Positions 1 to 11,800 of a stretch of DNA of 61,979 nt are shown piece by piece. Numbering within the stretch: position 1 is the first letter of the stretch; each line of letters opens with the position of its first letter. This DNA comes from Neolentinus lepideus HHB14362 ss-1 (lineage: Eukaryota > Basidiomycota > Agaricomycetes > Gloeophyllales > Gloeophyllaceae), in contig KV425609.1 of NCBI GenBank assembly GCA_001632425.1, positions 146,441 to 208,419 on the forward strand. The letters are read 5' to 3'. Below the pieces are notes generated by a model that saw only the letters and a list, made by a program, of their open reading frames with translations, had not been told where the DNA came from and made no database searches. Position numbers and translations under genes: made by a program.

Positions 1-647
1 GTGTGGGAAAAAGGCTGCTATATTGGTGATAATAGCCTAGGACCTTGGTTCTGGCCCGGGAAAATGCGGAAAAATCGGAATAAATCAGAATATATTCCTG
101 GACCCATTTGGGACCCCTCCAGTACTAAAAATATATTGATATATATATAGAATGCTGCAGAATGGGATTCAGCTGCCCATATAAATTCGCATAAAATGCC
201 TAAAAATGCGAAAAAATCAGGGTAGCTCCTGGGACCTGATGGGGTCAGATGGCATCATGATATTATGTAATCCTCTCATGATATCCATTCAGCTGCTCAT
301 ATAAAATCAGAAAAAATGCCTAAAAATGCGGAAAAAATCAGGGTAGTTGTTAGGACCCCTTGGGCCCAGAGGCCATCATGATATTATGTAATCAACTACC
401 TGATATGAACACCATTTGATGTTATACACCTCTGGAACCCATTTTTCACCCTCTTTCCACTGGTGTGGTCCATTTCTCTATCTGGATGAGATTTCTCATG
501 GTTGTAGCACCTCAGCCATTAGAGCTATAGATATGGGACTTGTCCCATCCATTTATATCAGCTACCAGCTATCTATGGGTACCAAAAACTACCAAAAGTA
601 TTTCCTCATGCACCACATTTAAAACACTTTTTCGTGTTTTCCCACAC
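1..647. mobile_element. Short TIR (MITE-like) element, non-coding
   Basis: The window opens with GTGTGGGAAAA (1-11), and its exact reverse complement TTTTCCCACAC lies at 637-647. The interval is AT-rich, has no credible gene and carries an internal tandem repeat, which fits a non-autonomous DNA transposon of about 650 bp. The left end coincides with the first base of the window, so a target-site duplication cannot be tested. The superfamily is not assigned. A chance 11-bp match is possible but unlikely at both ends of a repeat-rich block. Confidence 0.45.
167..406. repeat. Tandem repeat, two copies of a ~120-bp unit
   Basis: The segment starting ATTCAGCTGCCCATATAAA at 167 recurs at 287 as ATTCAGCTGCTCATATAAAA, followed in both copies by similar AAATGCCTAAAAATGCG and CATCATGATATTATGTAATC blocks. 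A weaker third relative may lie at about 50-110. The period is 120 bp. It sits inside the putative TIR element and has no coding content. Confidence 0.6.
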
Positions 648-1227
648 TAGTACCTCACCCCACAACTTGCCTTTTTGTGAATATGGTCACCCAATATAGG
701 GCTCCAGGTTTACTTAAGACACCATGAGATTCTCATGAGCGGGTGGCTACTTACCACGTTTGGGTAGTACTGTAGGGCTACCTAGTCAGTACAAGGATAA
801 TACAGACACACACTGAGGCTAAGTGGAACCTCATCATATTGTGAACAGTTTTACACAAGTACAGCAAAGTAGTCCTGAGTCAGGTAGTAGTTTGAGTCTA
901 AGGTTCTACTCCCTAATCCGTTGCTACTCCAGTCGTGTCGCAACCAAACATATACACATATGTGCCACTTGGGCACTTCCCCTTACATCCTCCCCTCTTA
1001 GAGCGAGGGCATGGGTGTAATAGCGTGCCCGAAGAGATAATAATCAAGCAATATACTTTTGTAGTAGTCCATACAGTATGAACATCGTAATATACAAGAG
1101 CATCCGATTATAACAACCTGCGCGAAAATTGCATCATCTGACCGGCGTCGGGAATTTCGAGTGTAATAAAAAGGGTGTAAAGCATGCCCAAGCACAGTTG
1201 CACTACACAAGTCCACCCAGCATCGTG
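648..1227. other. No gene seen
   Basis: Between the TIR element and the broken ORFs on the minus strand there is no recognisable coding exon, RNA gene or strong repeat on either strand. Short open frames here show no family resemblance. Confidence 0.4.
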
Positions 1228-2501
1228 TCACGCCAACAGATCATGGGAGATGAGGAGATGCGGCTTCCAAGCCACGGCTAGGTTGGTAGCCATACCAATC
1301 CACTCGCCCATCAGTGGAAATCCGCAGTCTGCGAGATGCCTCAGAATCGTGAGGTCAGCCTCATACCCACCAAGATAGTTGGTGGCCTTCTGCTCAGGCT
1401 CTATCAGATACTGAGTCTCCTTGAGGAAACTCACGTATCTTCCAATGCACAGCAGGTACAGTGCCTGGTCTACAAACCCTTCGCGGTTCGACTGCATCAT
1501 TCCCATGCAGGCTAGCCACTTCCATATGCAGATATTGTTCTCCGTCTCCTCCTTGTCCTTCCCTACTATGCCCTCGGGTGCGAGTTCTGGTTTTTCAGTA
1601 ATGTGCCGGATGATTTCTTCGACGTCAAGGTTAGGAGGTACTATTTCCTTGACTGTCTCCCCCCCCATTCGGCGCCAGTACCGGGTGATGTTCCCCAGCT
1701 GCCTCCAGTACCCCAACCGTCCATGCTAGATGAAGCAGCGGGGGTAGTGGTGGGGGCAGCCTCTGAGGTGGCGGGCACGGGCATCTTCTCAGCTGCTTGT
1801 GTTCCCCATTGCTGGGGTTTGGCTAACAGTGGGGGCGCAGGATTGAACTCATCACGCTTCATCCTCTGCACCTTCCATTGCTGTGTGCACGCTTGGGAAT
1901 GTCCATCTGGGCGTGGGGTCTTGAACTCCTGAGGCTTCTGGTATCGAAGGGGCAGAGGCAGGTTCAGCTGTGGCAGCATTGGAGTTGGGGATGGATTGTC
2001 AGTATGGTGCCATGACATATTGGTGTGGTAGGGTGCAGGCCGACCCCTATCCTCATGGTGTGGGCCACTATGGTTAGGTCAGTGGTTTGGACTGAATGAT
2101 GCATTGCGATGCAAGGGAGACCAGCCACAAGGCACATTGTCAACAGAATCCCATTTGCAGAATGGATCATCGCGGCTGGGTGCAGGTCACTGCATGGAAT
2201 CGCTGCTGCGCAGGAATGGCGGGGAGTAGGTGCGATAGATGGATCACATGGAGGGGTCAGATGGAGGCAAGTGAGTATCATTGGATGGGACATTATAATG
2301 ACACCACCTAATCTCCTTCGCTAACTCCTTGATGCAGGTTTGGGCACACGTCGCTTGCTCTGCATACATCTCCATTAGGTCCTTTACGGAAGAGAGTGCT
2401 TTGAGGGGGTGGTGCTTGTAGTACAATGGCAACATCACGCACTCGTGCGTGTTGTGCTTGCCTTGCTGGTTCAAGAGATGACCGAAGTACTCGTCAGACA
2501 T
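1228..2501 (-). pseudogene. Hypothetical protein gene, broken; possibly transposon-derived
   Basis: I do not recognise this family. Three minus-strand segments read like parts of one protein. 2501-2244 is an acidic helical stretch with two Cys near its end. 2018-1643 is rich in Pro, Gln and Ser. 1716-1228 is a well-composed helical region containing ICIWKWLACMG and a Tyr/Leu-rich core. The second and third segments overlap in different frames and are connected at a run of eight G (plus-strand C at 1659-1666): one extra G would join them. This may be a real frameshift, a sequencing slip in the homopolymer, or splicing I cannot see. The join between the first and second parts (around 2244-2018) is unresolved. 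Its place in a transposon-rich stretch suggests a mobile-element gene, but nothing proves it. Confidence 0.35.
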
Positions 2502-2754
2502 GTTTCAATCCAAGTAATCACAGAGTTCGAAGGAAATGCAGTTATCAATTTTGGGTGATGGTGGTTGACGATAATAAAGGAGGCGCGAGCCATTGGAGCT
2601 TATATGACAGGGTATGAAAATGTACACAGCCACATCTGGATATGGCAATGGCCAGGAATTCCTGCAACGATGTGCTTGTTGTGGTTTGTGGCTCAGCGCT
2701 AAATGCAATTTGTGCGCTTGACCATGGGCACTTGGCGCCTAGGGGCTACAGGCA

Positions 2755-3070
2755 CTAGCATGAGGCATGGCGAGGGAGATCGTCGCATAATTTGACCCCC
2801 TGCAGTGCAAGATAATTGTCGAGAGCCTCTAGATCACCGCAAGATTCATGTGGCTCCCAAGTGGCCTCCCCAATGTGCCACTTTACCAGGAAATGAAGTG
2901 ATTGGCCACTCCATCTATGCGTGAGTATCTCATCCACAAGCCATTCAATGTCTTTCGGCTCTCCAAAATTGTAAGTGGTAAGAGTCTCATGATGGGGAAA
3001 CAGTAAATCATCATTTCCCTCGTGAGGCCTTAGTAGACTCACGTGAAACGTCAGATGTATTCGTCACATA
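2755..3070 (-). pseudogene. Ty3/gypsy retrotransposon integrase C-terminus with chromodomain (fragment)
   Basis: The minus-strand reading gives FHVSLLRP, the conserved link between gypsy integrase and its tail. It is followed by a chromodomain-like module with EWLVDEILTHRW, FLVKW, ATWEPHESC and a LEALDNYL helix. Chromodomains at this place direct integration in chromovirus-type Ty3/gypsy elements. The fragment ends in a stop at 2755 and loses homology upstream of about 3070, so reverse transcriptase, RNase H and the integrase core are absent. It is therefore a truncated relic, and its 3' LTR was not identified. The family assignment is firm from the motif order. Activity is excluded. Confidence 0.8.
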
Positions 3071-4494
3071 GTCAACTCCGGCAGTGATATGCACCAGCTG
3101 TTTCTGTGCTGAGATTTCGCATTCTTGCTCACATCAGCTAGTCTCAGGGGGCTCTATACGACTCTACTGGCTATCTATCATCATGCTCTAGCCTTCCAGG
3201 TCTTGTCCCCTGACCCAGGATAGCAGTCTAGCCCCCTATTCCCTCATAGTCTCCCAGCAGCCACACTACCTCCCATCCATTCGCTTCAGGGCAAGTCAGG
3301 AATTGTCCTAGAGCCTCTATGTCATCTCTGGGAAGCTATCCTTAGTCTCTGGGTGCTTCCCACTGTTCGCTTTGGGGTTCCCAGAAGAGATCATTGATCC
3401 ATGACCTCTGTGGGAAGCTATCCCTGTATGGTACTTGGATGTCCTGGTATGATGTTCCACTGCTTCCTCCTTTGATACGTGCCTTCACCCTCACTTCTAT
3501 GGCATCATACTTCATCCTACATCACTCCACACTGCTTCCTTTATATTGTATGGTCTAGATTTATGATTCACCTCATATCCACATGCTACTCTCCTTCTGT
3601 TTATCCTCAGTTCGTCTCCCATCTGTCCGATTGACCCCCTATTCGGTCCCCTACTGTTTTCCATGCCTCTGGACGCAGTCCAGACCTCAGCGTCTTCATC
3701 AGATGCATCGTTCTTTAGGTACATAGGTCCCTTTCCCTCCACAAGGGAAGAGGGAGCTGCTTTCCCCCCCCACTTCGTCTCCTACCCTCCTCAGTGTAGT
3801 AGACACGACCTATACAGTTGTCCTCCATCGTCCTTAGTCCTCAGCAACAGTTCCTAGCTTCGCTCTTAGCTTCAGCCTCAGTCCAGTCCAGCTTCAGCCA
3901 CAGTTCGACCTTTTCGCAGTTTTCGACTTATCTAGAGTCCTACAGCACCCAGACTCGTGTTGTCTCATCATCCGAGGCTACTCAGTGACTCCCCAGACCT
4001 GTCCCTATAATTCCAGCATTATTCTGACCGCTCCATCGCCATCCAGCATCCCCTCTAGGCAGTCCTCCTGGCAGTATTTCAACTTTACAGCACTCTACCT
4101 CGTCTGGATCAGCCTTCGCTTGCCTCTACTTGTCGTCTAGGGTTCTTTCATAGCCCTAGGAGTCTTGTCCATCACTTTGGACCACTTCCTGGATGATCCC
4201 TTTCGCTTTAGAGGTATCCTCCTTAGTGGTTGGTTAGGTTACCCCCGAGGGACTCTCTAGGTGTGTGGTATCCATCTAGTACTACTTGTTCTTCACCTCC
4301 CCTTCGTTCTCTGTTGCTGGTACACCCTACCTTTGGGTTCTCCACCTATCCACCCTCCACTTCTGCCTCCCTTTGCCTCCCCTTTGTCTCCTTTCTCTCT
4401 GGGTTGGTGTTGGTTGTTCCCCTTGGGCACCAGTGACTGCAGACCTTCGAGCCTGTATTCTGTGATCACCCAGCTACAGGACTCATCACTGGAC
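3071..4494. other. Non-coding, pyrimidine-rich stretch
   Basis: About 1.4 kb upstream (in element sense) of the gypsy tail has no supported gene. The plus strand is strikingly rich in C and T, with many CTCC, CCTC and TTCC runs between about 3450 and 4440. Small open frames on the plus strand are low-complexity Pro/Ser/Leu and look like products of this skew. It may be decayed internal or LTR sequence of a retroelement. Confidence 0.4.
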
Positions 4495-5330
4495 TGACAA
4501 GGAGGTGCACTCTAATGCAAAGTTAAGACACACCTGGCTGGCTCCCACCTGCAGAGTGGCACACATGCTAGAGTTGGTCACAAGGGGTACTGGTCGAGGA
4601 TCACATGTGGATTAGGAGCAAGGCAGTACAAGTTGTATGGGTGTGAGGCTGAGCAGGGGTACGACTCGCGGTAGTAGGTAGATAGAATCTGACATAGAGC
4701 AGTCACTCTCTTGTATTTAAAAACATTACTCTACAGCTTTGTAGAACAAGTTATCTTCACCATACTCTTCAGATTTCAGTCTCGCATCAGAGTTTTTCTT
4801 CTAAGTCCATCTTGTGATTTGCATTTAGGTACTCTTGTGTACCTCTGACTTCACCCAGAGATAGTGACAGAGTACACCAGTGTAGCGTTGCTGATTGTAA
4901 GCAATCCCTTACAAGTCCCTTCCTCTTAGGCAGCCTTGTGCACTGTAGCATCGTATTAACCAGAGTCTATATACATCTGAGTTAGAGATAATGGCCACAA
5001 GTAGCGCTCCCCTATAGAGCACCAAAGACCATACAGTGCTGAGCAGGAGGAGTATCATATAGCACCTACACAGCACCATGCACATAGCGCTACATAGTGC
5101 ATAGTGTTGCTCTCTATCCTCAGACTGCCGCTGAGTAGTGACTTGGTGCCAAACACCCTTTAACCCCAACTATACGTCTCATCTACACCCTCTCTCCCCC
5201 AAACTATTATTACCCTTCATTACCCTGGGCCTTGCAGCCATCTGACACCAAGGGTTTGGTGTCTGCTTTGTGGTTGTGTCTAGCTTTAGGTCTCATTTCC
5301 GTGGGTTTCATCATGTGTCTGTGCATATCA
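4495..5330 (+). repeat. LTR fragment A, older copy, plus orientation
   Basis: This segment is the inverted counterpart of about 6820-7590. Landmarks match in order as reverse complements, for example GTCAGATGGCTG, AGTGACTTGGTGCCAA against TTGGCACCAAGTCGC, and the block around GTACTCTTG. It ends at 5330 in TATCA, the LTR 3' terminus. Relative to the right-hand copy it has many C-to-T and G-to-A changes at CG sites, so it is older. The 5' part of the LTR is missing on its left. Confidence 0.6.
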
Positions 5331-5684
5331 ATGCATAAGGAAAGTCACACCAATAGAACTAGTGCTGATCTGAAACAATGGCAGGCTGTACACCATATGG
5401 AAAGGCATCCTGAGACACCGCCTTGGTTTGGACCATAGTAACAATGTTGGGCAATGCATGCTGAGATGCCGATGACTTGACTGAATGACGTTTGGCTGAC
5501 TGACCTACCGAGGAGCCATCCTAAGTGCACCGAGGAGCTGAGAGCCTTGTCGCTGGGGTGTAGGGTCACTAGTGCACAGAGTACCGATGGTGTGCTATTG
5601 AGTCACTAAGTCGCCGTTCCCACGAAGTGCACAGAATTGCCCTAAATCACATTTTCTGGGGTCAGAAGCCAATGGGGCCTATCA
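5331..5684 (-). repeat. LTR fragment B, minus orientation
   Basis: This is a direct repeat of 7721-8075 (GCATAAGGAAAGT through ACCGAGGAGCCATCCTAAGTGC to TTTTCTGGGGTCAGAAGCCAA), ending CCTATCA, i.e. the TGATAGG start of an LTR read on the minus strand. Only the first ~354 nt of the LTR remain. It abuts fragment A exactly at A's TATCA terminus although the two point in opposite directions, so the pair is a rearranged junction, not one LTR. It carries the same CG-to-TG/CA decay as fragment A. Confidence 0.6.
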
Positions 5685-5819
5685 ACATGAGCCAACAAAT
5701 CTTGTTGCATTCTGGCCACGACACTCAGAATGCTGGCAATCATGGCACATGCTTGTGCACTTACCCCACCCTCGACTGTTGCACTTATCAGAGCTGCACT
5801 TGGTGCAAGTCCGCATATT

Positions 5820-8800
5820 TCATGGTTTCTTTGTGGGAGGTATGTCTGCCACTGATTGAGATGCTCTCTTCTTTGAGAGCTGCACTATCTGATCCCAGGA
5901 TGTTTCCACAACAGATGTACCCTCACCAGGGTGTAAATCCACTCCTGAAGCGGTGGTCAATGGTTGGATGGCTGATGGACTTGGTTCAGGATTATGGTTT
6001 GTAATTGAGTGGGTACTGTCAGGCATAGGATATGGTGAGTGTTCAAAGTGTGTATTTTCAGAGGCTGGACAAGTTGCAGCAGCATTGGATGCAGGCTGTT
6101 GTGAACCCAATGAGGTATGCTGATTCAATACTGGCAGCTTGGGAGCTTCGAACTGAGGATCTATCATAGGTATCAGTCCCGTGCGAGGGTGCTGTACTTC
6201 AAGTGGCTGTGTTTGAGCAAGGGGAGCTTGCAACAACCGTGATGGGTCTTGAAGCATCTTGTCAAGGTTCCCCCACACATCTGCAGTCTGCATAAGGGTG
6301 TACTTTGCATTCAGACGTGTTTTCCATGTACTGTAGTAAGTCTTTAGGTGTTCGATAAGCTGTGCAAATGCAATTGTAAGGTACTCTGTAGGTAGTTGTG
6401 GCCACAGGACGAACCTTGTATGAGATCCCATTCTCTGACTCTGCAAGCTGATTCCACACCTTCACAGCCTCTTTCCACAAAGGCTCACCACTGACCTGAT
6501 TGAAGAATGGGTTATTATGCATGAGCTGACCAAACAGCTTAAATTTGACTGCTGTATGGAATGGGAGGACAGCTTTGCGAGTCAACTGCTTTGAAGCTAG
6601 GAATCCATGCTCACATTTCAGTTCAGCATTAAACTTGAGCATACCACTTGTGATCCGGACATCATCTGGAACCAGCAAAATACCAAAGACTTCCCGTGTC
6701 GGTTGATACAGATTACCATTTGGATGCCTGACAGGATGAGAAGTGCCTGTCACAATATCCATGGTTGCTATGACCATTTCTTGAAGCTCGTTGGCCAGCC
6801 AGAGATCATAGTGACTCGTTGATACGCACAGACACATGATGAAACCCGTGGAAATGAGACCTAAAGTGTAGGCACAACCACAAAGCAAACACCAAAGCCC
6901 TTGGTGTCAGATGGCTGTGAGGCCCGGGGTAGCGAAGGGTAATATAGTTCAGAGGGGATGGGTGTAGGTGAGATGTATAGTTGGGGATAAAGGTAGGTTG
7001 GCACCAAGTCGCTACTCAGCGGCAGTCTGAGGAGTGAAGGCAACGCTATGCACTATGTTGCGCTATGTGCACAATGCTGTATAAGCGCTGTACAATGCTT
7101 TCTCCTGCTCGGCGCTATGTGGTCTTCTATGCTTTATAGAGGAGCGCTACTGGTAGTCGCTGTCTCTAACTCGAACGTATATGGACTCTGGTTAGCACTA
7201 CGAGTGACGCTATGCTGGTGTACTCTGTCGCTATCTCTGGGTGAAGTCAGAGGTATGCAAGAGTACCTAAATGCGAGTCGCAAGATGGACTTAGAAGAAG
7301 CTCTGACGCAAGATTGAAATCTGAAGAGTGTGGTGAAGATGACTTATTGTACAAACAGTAGAGTAATGGCTTAAATACATGAGAGCGACTACTCTGTGTC
7401 TGATCCTATCTACCTACTACTGCGAGTTGTGCCTCTGCTCAGCCTCACATCCATACAACCTGTACCGCCTTGCTCCTAATCCACATGCGCTCTTTGACCA
7501 ATACCCTGTGCAGCCAACTCTAGCATGCGTGCCATTCCGTGGACAGGAGCCAGTTGGATGCATCTTGACTTTGTGTTAGAGCACGCCTCTTCAATGATCC
7601 AGGGGCGGGCTATGCTGCTGATGCTAGTGCGATACTGCTGAAAGAGGGATAAAGGGTGGGCCGCTCTGTGGTGTGGCGGTGTCGTGATAGTCATGGTCGC
7701 GCCATGTGTCGATGCACACTGCACGCATAAGGAAAGTTGCACCAATAGAACTAGCGCTGATCCATGGCGACGGCGGGCTGTACGCCATATGGAAAGGCAC
7801 CCTGAGACATCGCCTCAGTTCGGACCGCAGTAACGATGCTGGCCGATGCATGCCACAATGCCGATGGCTCGACTGAATGATGTCCAATGTCTGAGCTACC
7901 GAGGAGCCATCCTAAGTGCGCTGAGGAGCCGAGATCCCTGTCGCTGGTGCGTAGGGTCACTAGTGCGCAGAGTACCGACAGTGCGCTATTGAGTCGCTAA
8001 GTTGCCATTCCCACAAAGCACACGGAATCACCCTAAATCGCGTTTTCTGGGGTCAGAAGCCAACGGGGCCTATCATCGTGTAATGCTTCCCAGTTGAATT
8101 GAATGTCCCAACCTAAAATATGTAATTAATCAGAATATTATGCTATGAGTAATCCTAATGTACCAAGAGGTTATGTCATAGGACACACTCCAAAAGGCAA
8201 CAAAGCATATGCCTCAGCAATGCTCCAGAAGTCAGAAGGCATGAGTGCAAATGTTTATGGACACCGCCTTCAGTAAAATTAGTCCCTCAGATGCAGTGGT
8301 ATATCGGGAGGTGCCCAGCCTTGCTGTCATAACCTATAATATAATACAAAGGTATTCCTGGCAGATCAGAGACATATCCATTCTGGATCAATAGCAGGAT
8401 ATTCTTGGCAGCACACCATGCAGCAGTGTTGAAGAGGGGCTGATCTGTCTGCACATCCTTGAGCAGACCAAATGTCCAGAAGACATGGAGAACTGTTGGG
8501 TACAGTTCCTCTGGAGGTGGTATGACCCTCTTACAATGGGACCACACCCATTTTGGTGTATAGTGCACCATATCACCCCATGTACAAGGAGGATCCAGAC
8601 TTGCACCATATCTGGAGATCCTATTCTTGTCATCGCAGTCTGGGAGGAATAGTGCATCATGCAGTGAACATGAGAAAGGGAGAAGAAGACCATGAGACTT
8701 TGAGATATAGAGCATGTTAAAGACATGCCATGCATCCTTCACAACTCGGGTACATAATGGGAAAGCAGTGTTGCTACTCTGGAGTGCATTGAGTATCTCA

Positions 8801-11800
8801 CATCCTGGAGCAGCACTCTCTTCATCACACAGCATATCACTGACATCAACAGTGACATCCTGCATCAGATCAACACTGGCAGAGTCAAAGATGGCTAAGC
8901 CAGCACCAACATATGATCCTCCAGGATGTATGTTGTCAGTACTAGTCTCGGCATCTGCTTCTCTGGCAAGCAAGGGAAAATCTCTTGTTGCCGGCATCCC
9001 AGAAGTGGTGCTATATTGATCACCACTTGAATGAGATGGAGATCCAGGATCCTGAACAACCATATGAGCATCTGACACACAGACGTGAGACCGAAGACAA
9101 ACAAGGTTGAAAGGAACATTTCCAAAGCTCTCAAGGGTACACTTGTCATGAGTTGAGATGATTGCAGCTGGAACAACCACATCTGTCACCTCAATCACAG
9201 TACAACTGGGAGATATATTGATGCTGTCATAGGATTTTGCTGATGCATAGATAGAGATTTTGCCATGAGCAATTATGTGTGTGTTGTCAGTGTGGTAGAG
9301 AATGACATCTGTTCCAGTCAGAGGCTTCTCTGGAAGGACTCCTGGTGTTGTGATCTTGCTGAGCTCCTCATAGACAAGTAGAGCAGCATATGCATCCAGC
9401 ACAGCATAAGCCAGCTGCTCCATACTGAGCTCTGCATTGTCCCATGCAGTACTGATTTGCTCAGGTACAGACTTGTTGATGTGCCTGTGCAGTACCACTG
9501 CACATAAGTCTCCTAGACCAGCATGAGCATCATGTATGACATTGCGCTCCTTTGCATAATGCACAAGGTCCAATGCACCAACAAATTTCTCTGAGGATTG
9601 AGACTCAACCTTGAGGTATCAGAGTTCAACATCAAGAAGTTGTCCAACTTTCTGAACTTGGTGATTTGCGAGAAATTTCCATAACTGTGTCGGGAGACTG
9701 CTAGCTCTGAGCATATGACTGATCTGAGTTGGTAGATAATGAGTTCAGTCCCAAAGAAACAGCTCTGCTGCACTCACCTGAAAAATATAGATTACATCAT
9801 GGAATGCTATTTGCATCACAGTCGTTGTGGATCTACTGCAACCACTCTCAAGAAGGTCAACATTCCACTCTGTATCTAGTCTGACAGTGATTATACCATC
9901 CTCGGGCATCAGCTGAATGATATCAAGGATCGCTGCATCTATTGCAGATGCGGTTGTCTTGACATACACATGAACATTTGATGGGATCATGAGCTCCTCA
10001 AGGTGTGCATACTTCTTGACTGGAATGACATCTTGTCGAAGCGATGGGAAGGATGCTTCCAAGAACTGATGATTGGCCATATTATCAGTATAGAATAACT
10101 GTGGTTGGGAATGGCTGTAGAGGTCCAAGGACTCTTGCATGTGAGTCAGTGAGAGCTCAAACTGAGAGTGTGACTTTGTCGGGACAAGGCTGCAGACACG
10201 GATTTCCCCCTTCTCATTGGTCACAGTGAGAAGACCACAATAAATTTTGACACCATTAAGCTTGAATATATGCTTGGTTATCTGAATTGATTGCATTAGC
10301 AACACTTAATGAGAGACCGGGCAAGGATTGCATACCTTATGACTATGATCAATAGCACAGACATTGGCACTTAGCATTGCAGTATGTTGATTGAAATCAT
10401 TTTCATGATCTAATATATACCAGTCATAGAGATCTCGGAGCCATTGTGAGCTAGGCATGTAGCCATGATACCCATCCGATGAGTTGTCCTCAAAGGCTGG
10501 AAAAGCAGGAAATGTCCTATCTGAAGCCCAAGTTTCTCAATGAGATTCAATGAAACTGAGATACTGCAGATTAAGTTCATCATGCCGTAGCATATGCTGG
10601 ACATGTAGGGCATCTGCAAACTGCTTTGACCCCATGCCATTTTGGAAGCATGACCTCATCACGTTAAAAACCCACCTTGATATCCTGCACTGTCTTGTTA
10701 GGCAAGTGGGGAATTCACAACGTAGATGTGGAGGCAACTTCACCAGGATCCAGCTATCCCAGCTGCGAAATGTTGTTGTGCCCTGCTTACCCAATTTTGG
10801 GTTTATACATTTTGGACAGAGATACTGACAGCCAATGATACAGAATGAGTCCATGAAATTGACAACACGGCAAGGGTGTGGTGCATAACCATTCCTCCAC
10901 AAGCTTGTCCCGCAGTTTGGACAGCCAATACCTTTCTCCATAAGAAGTAGTGGATCCCAATAAAAGAATTGCAGGTTAAACAATGCATTGGGACTAAGCT
11001 GGTCCCTGCCCAGGGTGAAGAATGGGGACTTGGCAGGAAACCAGAAAGTACCAGCTCTATAAAGACCTGGAAGCTTGTGGATATCAGTCAACTCCTTGAG
11101 CTCGCTGAGTTTTGCTCTGAATGCCTTAATCAACCACTTGGGATGATGAGAGCATCACAGGAGTGTTGCTGGTGCACTTTCAGTCTCATCTGAATCTTGC
11201 TCCTCATCTGAAGGAGTATCTAAGCCCATGCCATCTTGAACAAGACCTGAGAGGTCATCATCAGAAAGCTGGTCAATAGCTTGCACTGTGTCATCGCTTG
11301 TGAACGCCAGCATCAATGTTGACTGTGTGGCAGTATTACAGCGGGAAGTATTTTGATTCAGAAATGGCTGTGACACAGCCTGTACTTCATCACAGTGAGT
11401 AGATGAGAGGGATGGAGGAAGGCGCTGAGAGGATGTTGTATCAGATCCATCTATGTGCAATGACTTCACTGAGACACCTGGGACAGGGAACCTTCCCTGT
11501 GCGGGTTTTTAGTATGGTTCAAGGTAAAAAATGACAGTGACATACGTTCTGAGAGATCTCCATATACCGACGTCCTGTGGATGCAGCCCCAAATGTCAGA
11601 AGGTGCTTGCGAGGGCAGCCTGGACCTGAACGAGGCTCCTCTTCTTCTCCAGCCTCTTTTCTAGCCTTTTGCAACTTCTGCCTCCAGCCCAATCCAGGAG
11701 GCTGTCCATGATGAGGCTTTACTTCCTCAGCAATCCCAACCTGTCCATCTACCTCATCTGGCAAAGTGATTCCCACAGGCACCCTTGTAGACTTATTTTT

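Noticed and set aside
167..406. CRISPR-like array
   Set aside because: Only two long units with no spacer pattern, in a eukaryotic genome; it is a plain tandem repeat.
5227..8075. Retrotransposon with paired LTRs around the frame at 5820-6819
   Set aside because: The enclosed coding sequence is the C-terminal part of the exonuclease gene, and the right LTR has its own TCGT duplication, so it is a solo LTR in a gene.
10550..10828. Plus-strand frames within the exonuclease region
   Set aside because: The opposite strand carries the recognisable zinc and exonuclease motifs; these frames are shadows.
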